64,000 nt of DNA from Lacimicrobium alkaliphilum (lineage in GTDB: Bacteria > Pseudomonadota > Gammaproteobacteria > Enterobacterales > Alteromonadaceae), in NCBI RefSeq assembly GCF_001466725.1, contig NZ_CP013650.1, forward strand, positions 3,286,001 to 3,350,000. Direction: 5' to 3'. The translations under genes and the position numbers were made by a program. A model generated the notes under the pieces. The model was not told the DNA's origin. It worked only from the letters and a program-made list of their open reading frames with translations, and did not search any database. Positions 1 to 7,417 of the stretch are shown piece after piece. How positions within the stretch are numbered: the stretch's first letter is position 1; every line of letters starts with the position of its first letter.

Positions 1-1
1 G

Positions 2-151
2 CTGGATATGGCTGAGTATTTTCTTGCACACAAGCATGGCTGTTTGCCTGTTGTCGACGAACAGGGTGCACTTCAAGGTATTATTACCTCTTCGGATTTC
101 GTTAAACTGGCAATCAGATTACTCAAACACCAGGCCGCACCGGAGTTCTAG
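2..151 (+). CDS. CBS-domain protein, C-terminal end (partial)
   Basis: The last 49 residues of a protein that begins before the window. The readable tail contains HGCLPVVDE, then GALQGIITSSDFVKLAI, which is the typical second half of a CBS domain: a 'LPVVD..G.L.GIIT..D' strand-turn-strand-helix ending. CBS domains usually bind adenine nucleotides and regulate an attached enzyme, channel or transporter, or stand alone as pairs. What precedes it cannot be seen, so the full function is open. The stop codon (149-151) overlaps by four bases the stop of the convergent gene on the opposite strand. Confidence 0.75.
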   Translation: MDMAEYFLAHKHGCLPVVDEQGALQGIITSSDFVKLAIRLLKHQAAPEF

Positions 152-768
152 GCCGTACCGGTTTGCCTGCAGCAGTCAGACTGAAATTGGGGCCAGTCCA
201 ATGCCATAGACAATCTGTCCAGACCACAGAATGGCTCCTGCTGCACCTGAAAGAAAGGCGCATCGAATATACCAAGCCGGATAGCCTGCTGGTTTTGCAG
301 GTGTAACCTGGCCTTTGCCTCCATAGAGTTGGCCTGCTCAATAACCGTCAGTGGATCCTGGCCTGCGATGGCAACACAATCAGCTATGACCTTTTCATCG
401 GCAATATTTCTGTCTTGTGCATAAGCGGCATGAAATACCGCTCTGACAAAAACCGGTAGCCAGCTCTGTTGCTGATACCAGCACAGAATGCGTGTCGCCA
501 GTCTGGCCCCGTTCGGGTAACGGGATGGCTTTATAAAAATAAGTTCATATTGCTTGCACAGCCTGTGCATATCATGCCAGATGTATGAGAGTCTGGCGTT
601 GTTCTGCTCATCCAGACCCCGCTCATGACTCTGAGATCTGATCATCGGCCCGAGCATAAAACCGCGCCAGTTCACCTGCAAGTCCTTGTGCCGGGCTGCC
701 TCTTCGATCATCATGGCAACGGGGTAACAATAGGGGCTGGAAAAGTCGAACCAGAAATCAATTTCCAT
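148..768 (-). CDS. DsbA-family / 2-hydroxychromene-2-carboxylate isomerase-like protein
   Basis: A 206-aa protein of the thioredoxin-fold DsbA/HCCA isomerase (kappa-class GST) family. Residues 8-15 read DFSSPYCY, the N-terminal 'D-x-x-SPY' loop in which a Ser contacts glutathione in HCCA isomerases. The C-terminal part has GIFDAPFFQV followed by EPFCGLDRL, matching the family's 'GvfGvPtf.v.g..fwGqDRl' signature. Family members isomerise aromatic catabolites or act as glutathione-dependent oxidoreductases; no aromatic degradation gene is nearby, so the substrate is unknown. There is no signal peptide, so it is cytoplasmic. The ATG at 766-768 follows an AAGGAA ribosome site. It converges on the CBS gene with overlapping stops. 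Confidence 0.8.
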   Translation of the reverse strand: MEIDFWFDFSSPYCYPVAMMIEEAARHKDLQVNWRGFMLGPMIRSQSHERGLDEQNNARLSYIWHDMHRLCKQYELIFIKPSRYPNGARLATRILCWYQQQSWLPVFVRAVFHAAYAQDRNIADEKVIADCVAIAGQDPLTVIEQANSMEAKARLHLQNQQAIRLGIFDAPFFQVQQEPFCGLDRLSMALDWPQFQSDCCRQTGTA

Positions 769-989
769 CAGCTAATTCCTTATCGGACAGAGAATAGCTG
801 ACAGTTTGCAGAATTATCCGCCGACAATAAATGGCAGATCTGATACCCACTGAACAGTGCCCATACCTAATCTTTACCAACGTAAATAACTATCTGAAAA
901 CTCGCCCTTTTTCCGCAGTGTTCTATACTGTTAGCTGAGCTGGCTTTGTGCTGGTTCGTTGCGCGGTCACAATAACCGGATGATGAGTT

Positions 990-1916
990 TTGCAGAAGTT
1001 TATGTGTTTTTTCGGGCCCTGCGTTTTGCTTTTTTGCACGTCGCTGTTCGCCTCACCTCATCTGTTGGTGGAATATCAATATCAGAATAACAATTATGAG
1101 GTGCAGGGAATTCGCACAGATCGCGGCTACCTGTTTGCCGATGACAGCACAGATAAAACGGTGATTATTTCAACCCTCAACTGGCAGCCGTATATAGGAG
1201 AGAACCTCTGTAAGCAGGGCTGGGTGCAACAGCTGACTGTGGCATTGCTGCACAGCCAGGGCTATGCAGTACATTCTCAGTTTCGTCCCTGGGCCCGAGC
1301 CGTACAGGAGGCTGAATCCGGCGACTCAGATATACTCTATCCCGAATACTTTATCGAACAGCGCGCACCATCCGATATCTACCCCGGCACCGCCCGGCTT
1401 AAACACCTGGCCTTGTCGGATCCCTTTCCCGGCGGCAGTATCGCCCTGATCAAACGCAAAGGCGAAGCGGATAAGTTTAATGGTGAGCTGAAAAACCTTA
1501 AGGGAGAGCATATCGGTGTGGTGCGAGGGTATCAGAATACCCCGGAGTTTGATGAGCTGATGGACCAGGGATATTTTAAGACTATGCAAGCCACCCATGA
1601 CTTACAGCTGGCCAGGATGTTGCTGGCCGGGCGGGTTGAACTGATCATCGGCGACCCTAAAGTCATTTTTTATAATATCAGCCAGGCAAACTCTTCCTCA
1701 CCGGAGTTTACTTCCGACGTCAGCAAGCTGGAAGTTGTCGAGCCGGCATTGCAGTACAATCACCTGTATTACGCCATCAGCCGCAAAAGGGAAAACTGGC
1801 AGCAACTGCTCAGTGATATCAATACGGCTCTGGCGCATTTCACCGAAAACAACGAATTACAAAATATTGTTGATAAAACAGTCCGTTACTGTGGATATGG
1901 GAATACCACTGACTGA
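990..1916 (+). CDS. Periplasmic solute-binding protein (SBP_bac_3-like)
   Basis: About 308 aa with an N-terminal secretion signal (hydrophobic segment near residues 5-21 ending FAS). The mature protein resembles family-3 extracellular solute-binding proteins: a first lobe with ISTLNWQPYIGENL, FRPWARAVQEAESGDSDILYPEY, then GVVRGYQNTPEFDEL and ARMLLAGRVELIIGDPKV in the second lobe. Such stand-alone proteins in Alteromonadales often lack an ABC partner, and none is encoded here. The ligand cannot be told. The longest frame opens with TTG at 990; an in-frame ATG lies at 1002, and neither has a strong ribosome site, so the start is uncertain. The gene is monocistronic and converges on the TPR gene. 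Confidence 0.75.
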   Translation: MQKFMCFFGPCVLLFCTSLFASPHLLVEYQYQNNNYEVQGIRTDRGYLFADDSTDKTVIISTLNWQPYIGENLCKQGWVQQLTVALLHSQGYAVHSQFRPWARAVQEAESGDSDILYPEYFIEQRAPSDIYPGTARLKHLALSDPFPGGSIALIKRKGEADKFNGELKNLKGEHIGVVRGYQNTPEFDELMDQGYFKTMQATHDLQLARMLLAGRVELIIGDPKVIFYNISQANSSSPEFTSDVSKLEVVEPALQYNHLYYAISRKRENWQQLLSDINTALAHFTENNELQNIVDKTVRYCGYGNTTD

Positions 1917-1923
1917 CCGGTAT

Positions 1924-1949
1924 AAAAAAGCCACTCCTGAGAGTGGCCA
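1924..1949 (-). terminator. Rho-independent terminator of the TonB/TPR operon
   Basis: A perfect 7-bp stem GCCACTC/GAGTGGC (1930-1936 and 1941-1947) with a CTGA loop. Read on the minus strand it is followed by six T (complement of A 1924-1929). It lies 35-60 bases past the stop of the TPR gene. On the plus strand no T-run follows, so it is expected to end only leftward transcription. Confidence 0.8.
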
Positions 1950-1983
1950 ATCTGACGGGAATAGGTATCTGCCGGAAACCAGG

Positions 1984-3297
1984 TCAGGAAGAAAATTCTT
2001 CCTGCAGTTGCTCGTAACTGACTTTTTCAGCCTGTACATAACGCCCCCACTGCTGAGCCATGCGTCTGGAGCTGTCATACTCCTCTGCTTTGGCCAGTTG
2101 ATTGAGGGAATCGTTAAAGCGCTTTTGATTAAAGTAGGCCATACCTATAACCAGGTGAGACATGCCAGGGTTGCGCAGTTCACCTTTATCCAGCGCTCTC
2201 TGGGCTGCAGCAATAGCCTTATCCCACTGCTCCATATTCAGATACAACTGAGCGAGTTGCGCATCCAGCTCACCATCACTGGAAAGCTCGGCAGCTGAAA
2301 TCATTACCGGTATGGCTTTTTCATGCTCTTTGGCCAGTGACCAGCAGTTAGCGAGGAACTTAAGATTGCGCAGGTTGCGCTCCAGAGTCCCATCCGCCAT
2401 AGCCTGTTCCATTAATCTGGCCCCCTTCACCGGCGCCTGGTGGTAGTAATATAGCTGGGCAAGATTAAAAATATCCGCGCTGCTGGTGATATAGTCCTGC
2501 TGATAAGCCGATTCGAGGATCGCCAACTGTTTTTTCTCTTCACCCAGTTCGCCGTACATGCCTGCCAGTTGCACCCAGTATTTGTCCTGATTATAGTGCC
2601 GGACCATTTTTACCAGTACATCACGGACTTTTTCGGGCTGCTTGAGCTCGTAATACACCGCCCGTTGCAGTACATACCAACTCTCTTCGGGTACCTTACC
2701 CTCTGCCTCAACCATCTCCACTGCCTGGTTGATATACCTTGATGCCCGTTCAAAATCCTTCATCTGGTACATGGCCTGTGCCTTGATCAGATAATTTTTT
2801 GCCGGGATCTCTCCGGGATTCAGGGCTTCCCAACGTTCCAGAAAACTCAGGGTTTTATCATAGTTGCCCTGCATCATATGCAGTTGCGCTAATGAAAACA
2901 GCGTACTGAGTTCAAAAGATTCGGGAATGGGTTGCTGTTCAACCACCTGCTCGAAGGCAGCGATGGCGTCATCGTACTTCTCATCGTTGTAGTAAATAAA
3001 ACCAAAGAAGTTATACATCATCGCCAGCTCATAGCTGTTCATGGAGCTGCTGCGGTCTTTGACCGAGTTCAGCGCCTCGATGGCCTCGGCAGTTTTATCC
3101 TCATCGGCCAGCGTCTGTGCCCGGGCAAGCTGTTCGTATACTTTTGCCCTGAGCGCAGGAGTACGGCGGGTTTTGCGTTCCTCACCCGATTCCTGAGCCT
3201 GCACCAAAGAGACTGGCAGTAATGCGGGCAGGCTATAGACAGTAGAGCCCAGCAGAGCCACAGCAATAATCCGGCCTAACGATTTTCTGACTAACAT
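1984..3297 (-). CDS. TPR-repeat protein of the TonB2/TtpC cluster
   Basis: A 437-aa exported protein. The N-terminal hydrophobic segment (about residues 9-34, ending VQA) is a signal peptide or anchor, followed by a series of helix-turn-helix tetratricopeptide repeats. Recognisable units include YNDEKYDDAIAAFEQVVEQQP, GNYDKTLSFLERWEALNP and EQWDKAIAAAQRALDKGE. It is the last gene of the six-gene cluster and starts 9 bases after the tonB stop. TPR proteins occupy this position in the TonB2 clusters of Vibrio and Shewanella and are thought to support the TonB2 complex; the exact job is not established. It probably acts as a periplasmic protein-protein scaffold. A terminator follows. Confidence 0.88.
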   Translation of the reverse strand: MLVRKSLGRIIAVALLGSTVYSLPALLPVSLVQAQESGEERKTRRTPALRAKVYEQLARAQTLADEDKTAEAIEALNSVKDRSSSMNSYELAMMYNFFGFIYYNDEKYDDAIAAFEQVVEQQPIPESFELSTLFSLAQLHMMQGNYDKTLSFLERWEALNPGEIPAKNYLIKAQAMYQMKDFERASRYINQAVEMVEAEGKVPEESWYVLQRAVYYELKQPEKVRDVLVKMVRHYNQDKYWVQLAGMYGELGEEKKQLAILESAYQQDYITSSADIFNLAQLYYYHQAPVKGARLMEQAMADGTLERNLRNLKFLANCWSLAKEHEKAIPVMISAAELSSDGELDAQLAQLYLNMEQWDKAIAAAQRALDKGELRNPGMSHLVIGMAYFNQKRFNDSLNQLAKAEEYDSSRRMAQQWGRYVQAEKVSYEQLQEEFSS

Positions 3298-3306
3298 ACT
3301 GCCCCC

Positions 3307-3924
3307 TTACCCATCTATCTGGAACGTAATGCGGTTCTGTACGCCGGACACTTCCGCTGCCTCACCGTTCACTACTCTTGGCTTGTATTTAAACTTAAGC
3401 GCGGCATCCATGGCAGCCTGCTCGAAGATCCCTTCCGGATTGGCTTCTACCACAAAGGGATCTTTCACCGAACCCTGCTTACTGACAGTAAATTCAACAA
3501 TCACATAGCCTTCGATACCACGCTGTAAGGCGCGACGGGGATAAACCGGTGCCACTTTTACAATCGGCAGGTATTCACCGTCTCCCCCTTCCAGAGCAAG
3601 ACCGCCACTGATGGCCATATCGCCACCCACATCGGCACTAAAGTCCATGCCAGCACCGCCTTCTGAATCAGGACTGGGTGAGTCCATCTGCGGCTGCTCC
3701 ATCTGCGGTGGCGGCTCCTCGGGTTTAGGTGGCTTCTTCGGCTTGCGATCTTTCTTTTCCACCGTTTCTTCTTCTTTCACCCGTACAAAATCCAGCACAC
3801 TGCCCTGAGCCGGTTCGGTCAGGGCACTGCCGCCCATCTGAATCAGCGACTGCATCAGAAAAAACAGCCCTAATGTCACGGCGCTGGCCAGTACCAGCGC
3901 GATCAGCAACCTTGGAATATTCAT
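3307..3924 (-). CDS. tonB: TonB energy transducer (TonB2 type)
   Basis: A 205-aa TonB-family protein. One transmembrane helix lies near residues 7-27. A Lys/Pro/Glu-rich spacer follows (KPKKPPKPEEPPPQ, about residues 61-75), with a Gly/Ser-rich linker and a C-terminal TonB domain from about residue 120: YPRRALQRGIEGYVIVEFTV and a final FKYKPRVVNGE...ITFQI strand. It carries proton-motive force from ExbB/ExbD/TtpC across the periplasm to TonB-dependent receptors. The spacer is short compared with E. coli TonB, as is usual for TonB2 proteins. Its neighbours, exbD upstream and the TPR gene downstream, match the TonB2 cluster order. Confidence 0.93.
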   Translation of the reverse strand: MNIPRLLIALVLASAVTLGLFFLMQSLIQMGGSALTEPAQGSVLDFVRVKEEETVEKKDRKPKKPPKPEEPPPQMEQPQMDSPSPDSEGGAGMDFSADVGGDMAISGGLALEGGDGEYLPIVKVAPVYPRRALQRGIEGYVIVEFTVSKQGSVKDPFVVEANPEGIFEQAAMDAALKFKYKPRVVNGEAAEVSGVQNRITFQIDG

Positions 3925-3991
3925 GCCGCTGCAGACCCTTGTAGTAATTTACTGATAAACATCATTCACTCTCCGCTTAAGGGCTGCCGGA

Positions 3992-4396
3992 TCACTCCCG
4001 GGCAGCGATGGATACGTCATAAACGCCAGCGGCCCGTGAGGCATCCATAACTTTGATTAGGGTCTCGGTGGTGGCTTTCTTATCGGCCTGAATCACCACG
4101 CTGCCTTGCGGATTCTCAGCGTACAAACGCTCGATATTGGCCTGCACGGCACGCTCATCGATACGACGCTTATTGATCCATATTTCGTTGGTGTCACTGA
4201 TGGCCACCAGAATATTGGCACGGTCTTTTTTCACCGCCGTGGCTGCTTCAGGGCGGTTTACATCAATACCTGATTCCTTTACGAAAGAGGCGGTAACAAT
4301 AAAGAAGATCAACATGATGAAGACCACGTCCAGCATGGGAGTCAGGTCGATATTCGCTTCTTCTTCATCTACCAGGTTCTGAAAATGCTGTTTCAT
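3992..4396 (-). CDS. exbD: ExbD/TolR-family biopolymer transport protein
   Basis: A 134-aa inner-membrane protein with one transmembrane helix (about residues 22-42), introduced by IDLTPMLDVVFIMLIFF. The Asp in PMLD (residue 23) corresponds to the proton-path Asp of ExbD/TolR. The rest is a periplasmic domain. It works with ExbB and TtpC as the proton-driven motor for TonB. It sits between exbB and tonB, but a repeat element fills the 136-bp gap to exbB, which is unusual in an otherwise tight operon. Confidence 0.93.
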   Translation of the reverse strand: MKQHFQNLVDEEEANIDLTPMLDVVFIMLIFFIVTASFVKESGIDVNRPEAATAVKKDRANILVAISDTNEIWINKRRIDERAVQANIERLYAENPQGSVVIQADKKATTETLIKVMDASRAAGVYDVSIAARE

Positions 4397-4411
4397 AAAT
4401 TTCTCTTAGTC

Positions 4412-4535
4412 TGTAGGTCGGACTTTCGTCCAACAAATCTGTTGAATCCCGGAGCCATTTTCCTTTGGGTCGGGATTTATCCCGACGTATTTGCCAGCCT
4501 AACGCTAAACAGTCGGACTAAAGTCCGGCCTACTA
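4412..4535. repeat. REP/MITE-like repeat between exbB and exbD
   Basis: An intergenic element bounded by near-identical terminal inverted repeats: left GTAGGTCGGACTTTCGTCC (from 4413) and right GGACTAAAGTCCGGCCTAC (to 4533). The interior holds another dyad, GTCGGGATTTATCCCGAC. The right end abuts the exbB stop, so the minus strand reads TAG TAGG at the junction. The same TGTAGGTCGG-type ends occur in the element at 10123-10193. Confidence 0.75.
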
Positions 4536-5057
4536 ATGTTCCATCGCCATGGCGTCTTCGATATGGGTTTTCTCGGTCTTGCCGATACGTGCCAGCCAGG
4601 TCGAGGCAAATACCCCGGATAGCGCCCCGACCATTCCCGCCATAGTGGGAATGGTGGCCTTGGACACGCCGGACGCCATAGAGCGCGCATTGCCTGAACC
4701 GGAAATAGCCATCACGTCAAATACCTCGATCATGCCGGTCACCGTGCCCATCAGACCAAGCAACGGGCACAGCGCCACCAGCGCCTGAATAATCGGCACA
4801 CTGACATTGAGTTTCAGCATCACCCTGGAAATCTGCGCCTGACGGATCTGCTCGGCAAACCAGGAGGATTTATCCTGACGGGCATTCCAGCTGGCTATGG
4901 TTTGCTGTTTAAGCTGCTTGTGCCAGATAAAGAAGTACAGTGCACGCTCCAGAATCAGCATCCACATCACGAAGATCAGTACCCCGATGACCAGCAAGAC
5001 CTGGCCCCCGGTTTCGGTGAAATCGCGAATCGCTTCAAAAAACTCAGCAAAGAACAT
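4533..5057 (-). CDS. exbB: ExbB/MotA/TolQ-family proton channel (second, short copy)
   Basis: A 174-aa membrane protein with the ExbB layout: a first helix near residues 17-38 (GQVLLVIGVLIFVMWMLILE), a cytoplasmic loop, then two helices. The conserved turn PLLGLMGTVTGMIEVFDVMA and the C-terminal ATIPTMAGMVGALSGVFAS are MotA_ExbB signatures. With ExbD it forms the proton channel that drives TonB. It starts 4 bases after the ttpC stop, so the two are probably translationally linked. Its own stop codon lies at the edge of a repeat element. Confidence 0.92.
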   Translation of the reverse strand: MFFAEFFEAIRDFTETGGQVLLVIGVLIFVMWMLILERALYFFIWHKQLKQQTIASWNARQDKSSWFAEQIRQAQISRVMLKLNVSVPIIQALVALCPLLGLMGTVTGMIEVFDVMAISGSGNARSMASGVSKATIPTMAGMVGALSGVFASTWLARIGKTEKTHIEDAMAMEH

Positions 5058-5061
5058 GAAC

Positions 5062-6423
5062 TTAACCTCGCTCGGCGCGTTCTGCTATGACACCGGAAGC
5101 CTGTTCCTGAAGGATATAAACAATGTTCTTACTACGGGTATTGAGCATGGCGTACAGCAGTGTCATCGGAATCGCCACCACCAGACCCAGTACCGTGGTC
5201 ATCAGCGCCGTAGAAATACCACCGGCCATCAGTTTCGGGTCACCGGTACCAAACAGAGTAATAGCCTGGAAGGTATTGATCATACCGGTTACTGTACCCA
5301 GCAGTCCCATCAGTGGTGCCACCACAGAGATGATCTTGATAATGGTCAGATTACGGCCCAGCTTTGGCACTTCCCCCAGAATGGCTTCTGTGAGTTTCAG
5401 TTCCAGGGTTTCGGTATCCACGTCCGGGAACTCTTCACGCACTTTCAGCACACGTCCCAGCGGATTATTACTGTTAGCCTGTTTGGCTTTCAGTTGCTTA
5501 TTTACCTTTGTGCGCACCAGCGTCAGGCTAATCAGTCGCTCCAGCGCTAACAACAGACCAATAGCCCCGACTACCAGGATGATGTAGCCGACGATTCCGC
5601 CCTGCTCAATCCGCTCCTTAAAGTTAGGCGCCTGTACCAGTAATCCGAGAATAGAGCCGCCGGTAGGGTCCAGGCCGAACTGCACCAGCTCACCGCTGGA
5701 TTGCTGTAATTCTTCGGCGCTCTCGCCATAACGACCTGCAGGCTGACGCACCAGCTCGGCAACGGTACCGGTAGAAGGGTTCATATCCAGATATTTACCA
5801 TCGGATACCAGGGCGAATGACCCCACGCGTACCACTTCTTTATTGACCTTTTCACCACCGGCTTCCACCACATCGGTAGTAAATTTAGTGACTTTGCCTG
5901 ATTCAGTCATTTCCCGCTGTACTTCAAACCAGACCCGCTCTATCTCATCAATCGAAGCCAGTTTGGAGCTTTTCCCCATGGACTGAGCCAGTTCATCCAG
6001 AAATGTGGCGCGGCCCTGAATTTGTGCCGAAATCACCGAGTTCTGAAATTTACCTTTGGTATCACCCGCGACCTGCTGCAACACACCGAACAGCTCTTTC
6101 AGTGATCCCAGACGGGTCGTCAGTGCTTCATCCATATCTGCCAGCTTGAATTCATTTTCCTGAAACTGACGTTCCAGTTCTTCACTGGTTTGCAGGGCCC
6201 GATTGCGGCGCTGAGTCGCATCGTTAAGCATCTGATCCTGCTCGGAAACCTTTGCGGCAAATTCCTGCTCACGGCGCTGATTATCTTTATTCTGGATAAT
6301 CTGACCCTGTTCAAGTTGCCTGAGCAATTGATCCAGATCCAGCGCTTTGTCACTGTCCTGGGCGAAGGCACTGGTCGCGACAAAAGAGGCGACCAACGTA
6401 AATGTCTTTAGTATGGATTTCAT
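5062..6423 (-). CDS. ttpC: TtpC, extended MotA/TolQ/ExbB-family protein
   Basis: A 453-aa protein with a cleavable signal (residues 1-21, ending SAFA), a long periplasmic coiled-coil region (about 30-115, rich in Gln/Glu/Arg), and a C-terminal ExbB-like membrane domain. That domain has GGIVGYIILVVGAIGLLLALERL, then VAPLMGLLGTVTGMINTFQA and GGISTALMTTVLGLVVAIPMTLLY. This architecture is that of TtpC, the extra component of Vibrio TonB2 systems, which is needed for TonB2-dependent uptake there. The order DUF3450-ttpC-exbB-exbD-tonB-TPR is the classical TonB2 cluster. It lies 12 bp downstream of the DUF3450 gene. Confidence 0.93.
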   Translation of the reverse strand: MKSILKTFTLVASFVATSAFAQDSDKALDLDQLLRQLEQGQIIQNKDNQRREQEFAAKVSEQDQMLNDATQRRNRALQTSEELERQFQENEFKLADMDEALTTRLGSLKELFGVLQQVAGDTKGKFQNSVISAQIQGRATFLDELAQSMGKSSKLASIDEIERVWFEVQREMTESGKVTKFTTDVVEAGGEKVNKEVVRVGSFALVSDGKYLDMNPSTGTVAELVRQPAGRYGESAEELQQSSGELVQFGLDPTGGSILGLLVQAPNFKERIEQGGIVGYIILVVGAIGLLLALERLISLTLVRTKVNKQLKAKQANSNNPLGRVLKVREEFPDVDTETLELKLTEAILGEVPKLGRNLTIIKIISVVAPLMGLLGTVTGMINTFQAITLFGTGDPKLMAGGISTALMTTVLGLVVAIPMTLLYAMLNTRSKNIVYILQEQASGVIAERAERG

Positions 6424-6435
6424 CAGTCTTCTCTC

Positions 6436-7203
6436 TTAGTCGGTCAGGGCTACGGGCATCATTAACAGATCAGGGGCCAGCTGTTTTTTGGCCATTCTCA
6501 GGCCCTTGGTCACCTGAGTGCGATAATCAGCCGGTAACTCCTCCCACTGACGGGTCTGTTTGTTCCATACACCCTGCTTACTGGCATCCCGGGTCTGATA
6601 AATCAGTGCGGTGCGGCCAATACGTAAGAAGTCCACGTCCCTTTCCTGACCATCGACGGTATGCAGGCCACTGTATGCCTCGATGGTGCGGCCATAATCC
6701 ATCTCTACCTGATAGGCTTCCATTACACGGCGAAACTTCTCCGAGGGTGCCACATCGGCCCGGTCCATCAGATTCTGTAAATCGGCCAGTCGTCTGGCGC
6801 GCTCTTCGGGCAAAAAGGGCATGTCTAGTTCGATAAACTGAGCCAGACCTTCGATCATGCGCATCATCAGCGGCGTAATCTGCCGCTCAATCACACTGAC
6901 TTCATCGATAGAGGCATTCAGATCGGCCATTTCCTGTTCCTGATTGGCAATCTGTTTACGCAGCTGGCGGTTATATACTTCCAGGCCGTCAATCTCCTTA
7001 TTGAGCACCTTGAATTGCTGCAATTTGCTGTCTATCTGGTCAGTCATCCTGTTGATCTTCTGTTGTGACTGCGCCGCCGATTCATTGATCTTCGCCGCTT
7101 CTTCGACAACAGGTTCAAGATACTCGTCCTCCTGTGCCAATACCGGACCGGCAAGCAGGTAAAGGGCGCATAGCACCGCTGGAAGTCTTGTCAAAAGCCT
7201 CAT
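6436..7203 (-). CDS. DUF3450 periplasmic coiled-coil protein of the TonB2 cluster
   Basis: A 255-aa protein with a signal peptide (MRLLTRLPAVLCALYLLAGP, cleaved after VLA), then a long coiled coil (about residues 40-105, KINESAAQSQQKINRMTDQI onward) and a C-terminal domain with DVDFLRIGRTALIYQT. This matches DUF3450, found as first gene of TonB2/TtpC clusters and of unknown biochemical role. The frame extends upstream to 7263, but the ATG at 7203 has a GGGGA ribosome site five bases away and puts the signal peptide at the N terminus, so I use it. A Pho-box-like sequence lies about 70 bp upstream (7274-7292). Confidence 0.88.
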   Translation of the reverse strand: MRLLTRLPAVLCALYLLAGPVLAQEDEYLEPVVEEAAKINESAAQSQQKINRMTDQIDSKLQQFKVLNKEIDGLEVYNRQLRKQIANQEQEMADLNASIDEVSVIERQITPLMMRMIEGLAQFIELDMPFLPEERARRLADLQNLMDRADVAPSEKFRRVMEAYQVEMDYGRTIEAYSGLHTVDGQERDVDFLRIGRTALIYQTRDASKQGVWNKQTRQWEELPADYRTQVTKGLRMAKKQLAPDLLMMPVALTD

Positions 7204-7273
7204 ACTGTCCCCAATATCAAAAATGATCAGTGGGATACTGATCGTGGAATTCGCGCACAGCATAGGGGTTATC

Positions 7274-7292
7274 TGTGACAGTTTTATTACGC
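7274..7292 (-). promoter_or_regulatory. Pho-box-like operator upstream of the TonB2 operon
   Basis: On the minus strand this reads GCGTAATAAAACTGTCACA, 15 of 19 matches to the Pho-box consensus CTGTCATAAAACTGTCATA by eye. Nine bases downstream is TATGCT, a plausible -10, which is the spacing seen in PhoB-activated promoters. The core TAAYAAAACTGTCAC recurs upstream of the lipoprotein gene at 13005-13023. PhoB control is inferred from similarity only. Confidence 0.5.
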
Positions 7293-7379
7293 TTTGATGA
7301 CGGACAGATTAAGGCTGACTAAAGGCCATGAAGAAGAATTGACTGAGAGTCATCTCTGGTAAGCTGATGGCAGGATAGA

Positions 7380-7400
7380 TGGGGGCGAAAAACGCCCCCA
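7380..7400 (-). terminator. Hairpin just downstream of the TonB-dependent receptor gene
   Basis: Perfect stem TGGGGGCG/CGCCCCCA (7380-7387 and 7393-7400) with an AAAAA loop, starting 17 bases past the receptor's stop codon. The stem is strong and GC-rich, but no clear T-run follows on the minus strand. It would separate the receptor unit from the TonB2 operon, either as a terminator or as a 3'-end stabiliser. Confidence 0.55.
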
Positions 7401-7417
7401 TTGTTATGACAGGTCTC

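Noticed and set aside
1735..2298. 187-aa plus-strand open frame
   Set aside because: It runs antisense through the convincing TPR gene and has no domain; only the end of the solute-binding gene is read here in another frame.
4897..5550. 217-aa plus-strand open frame
   Set aside because: Antisense to exbB and ttpC; composition is that of a shadow frame.
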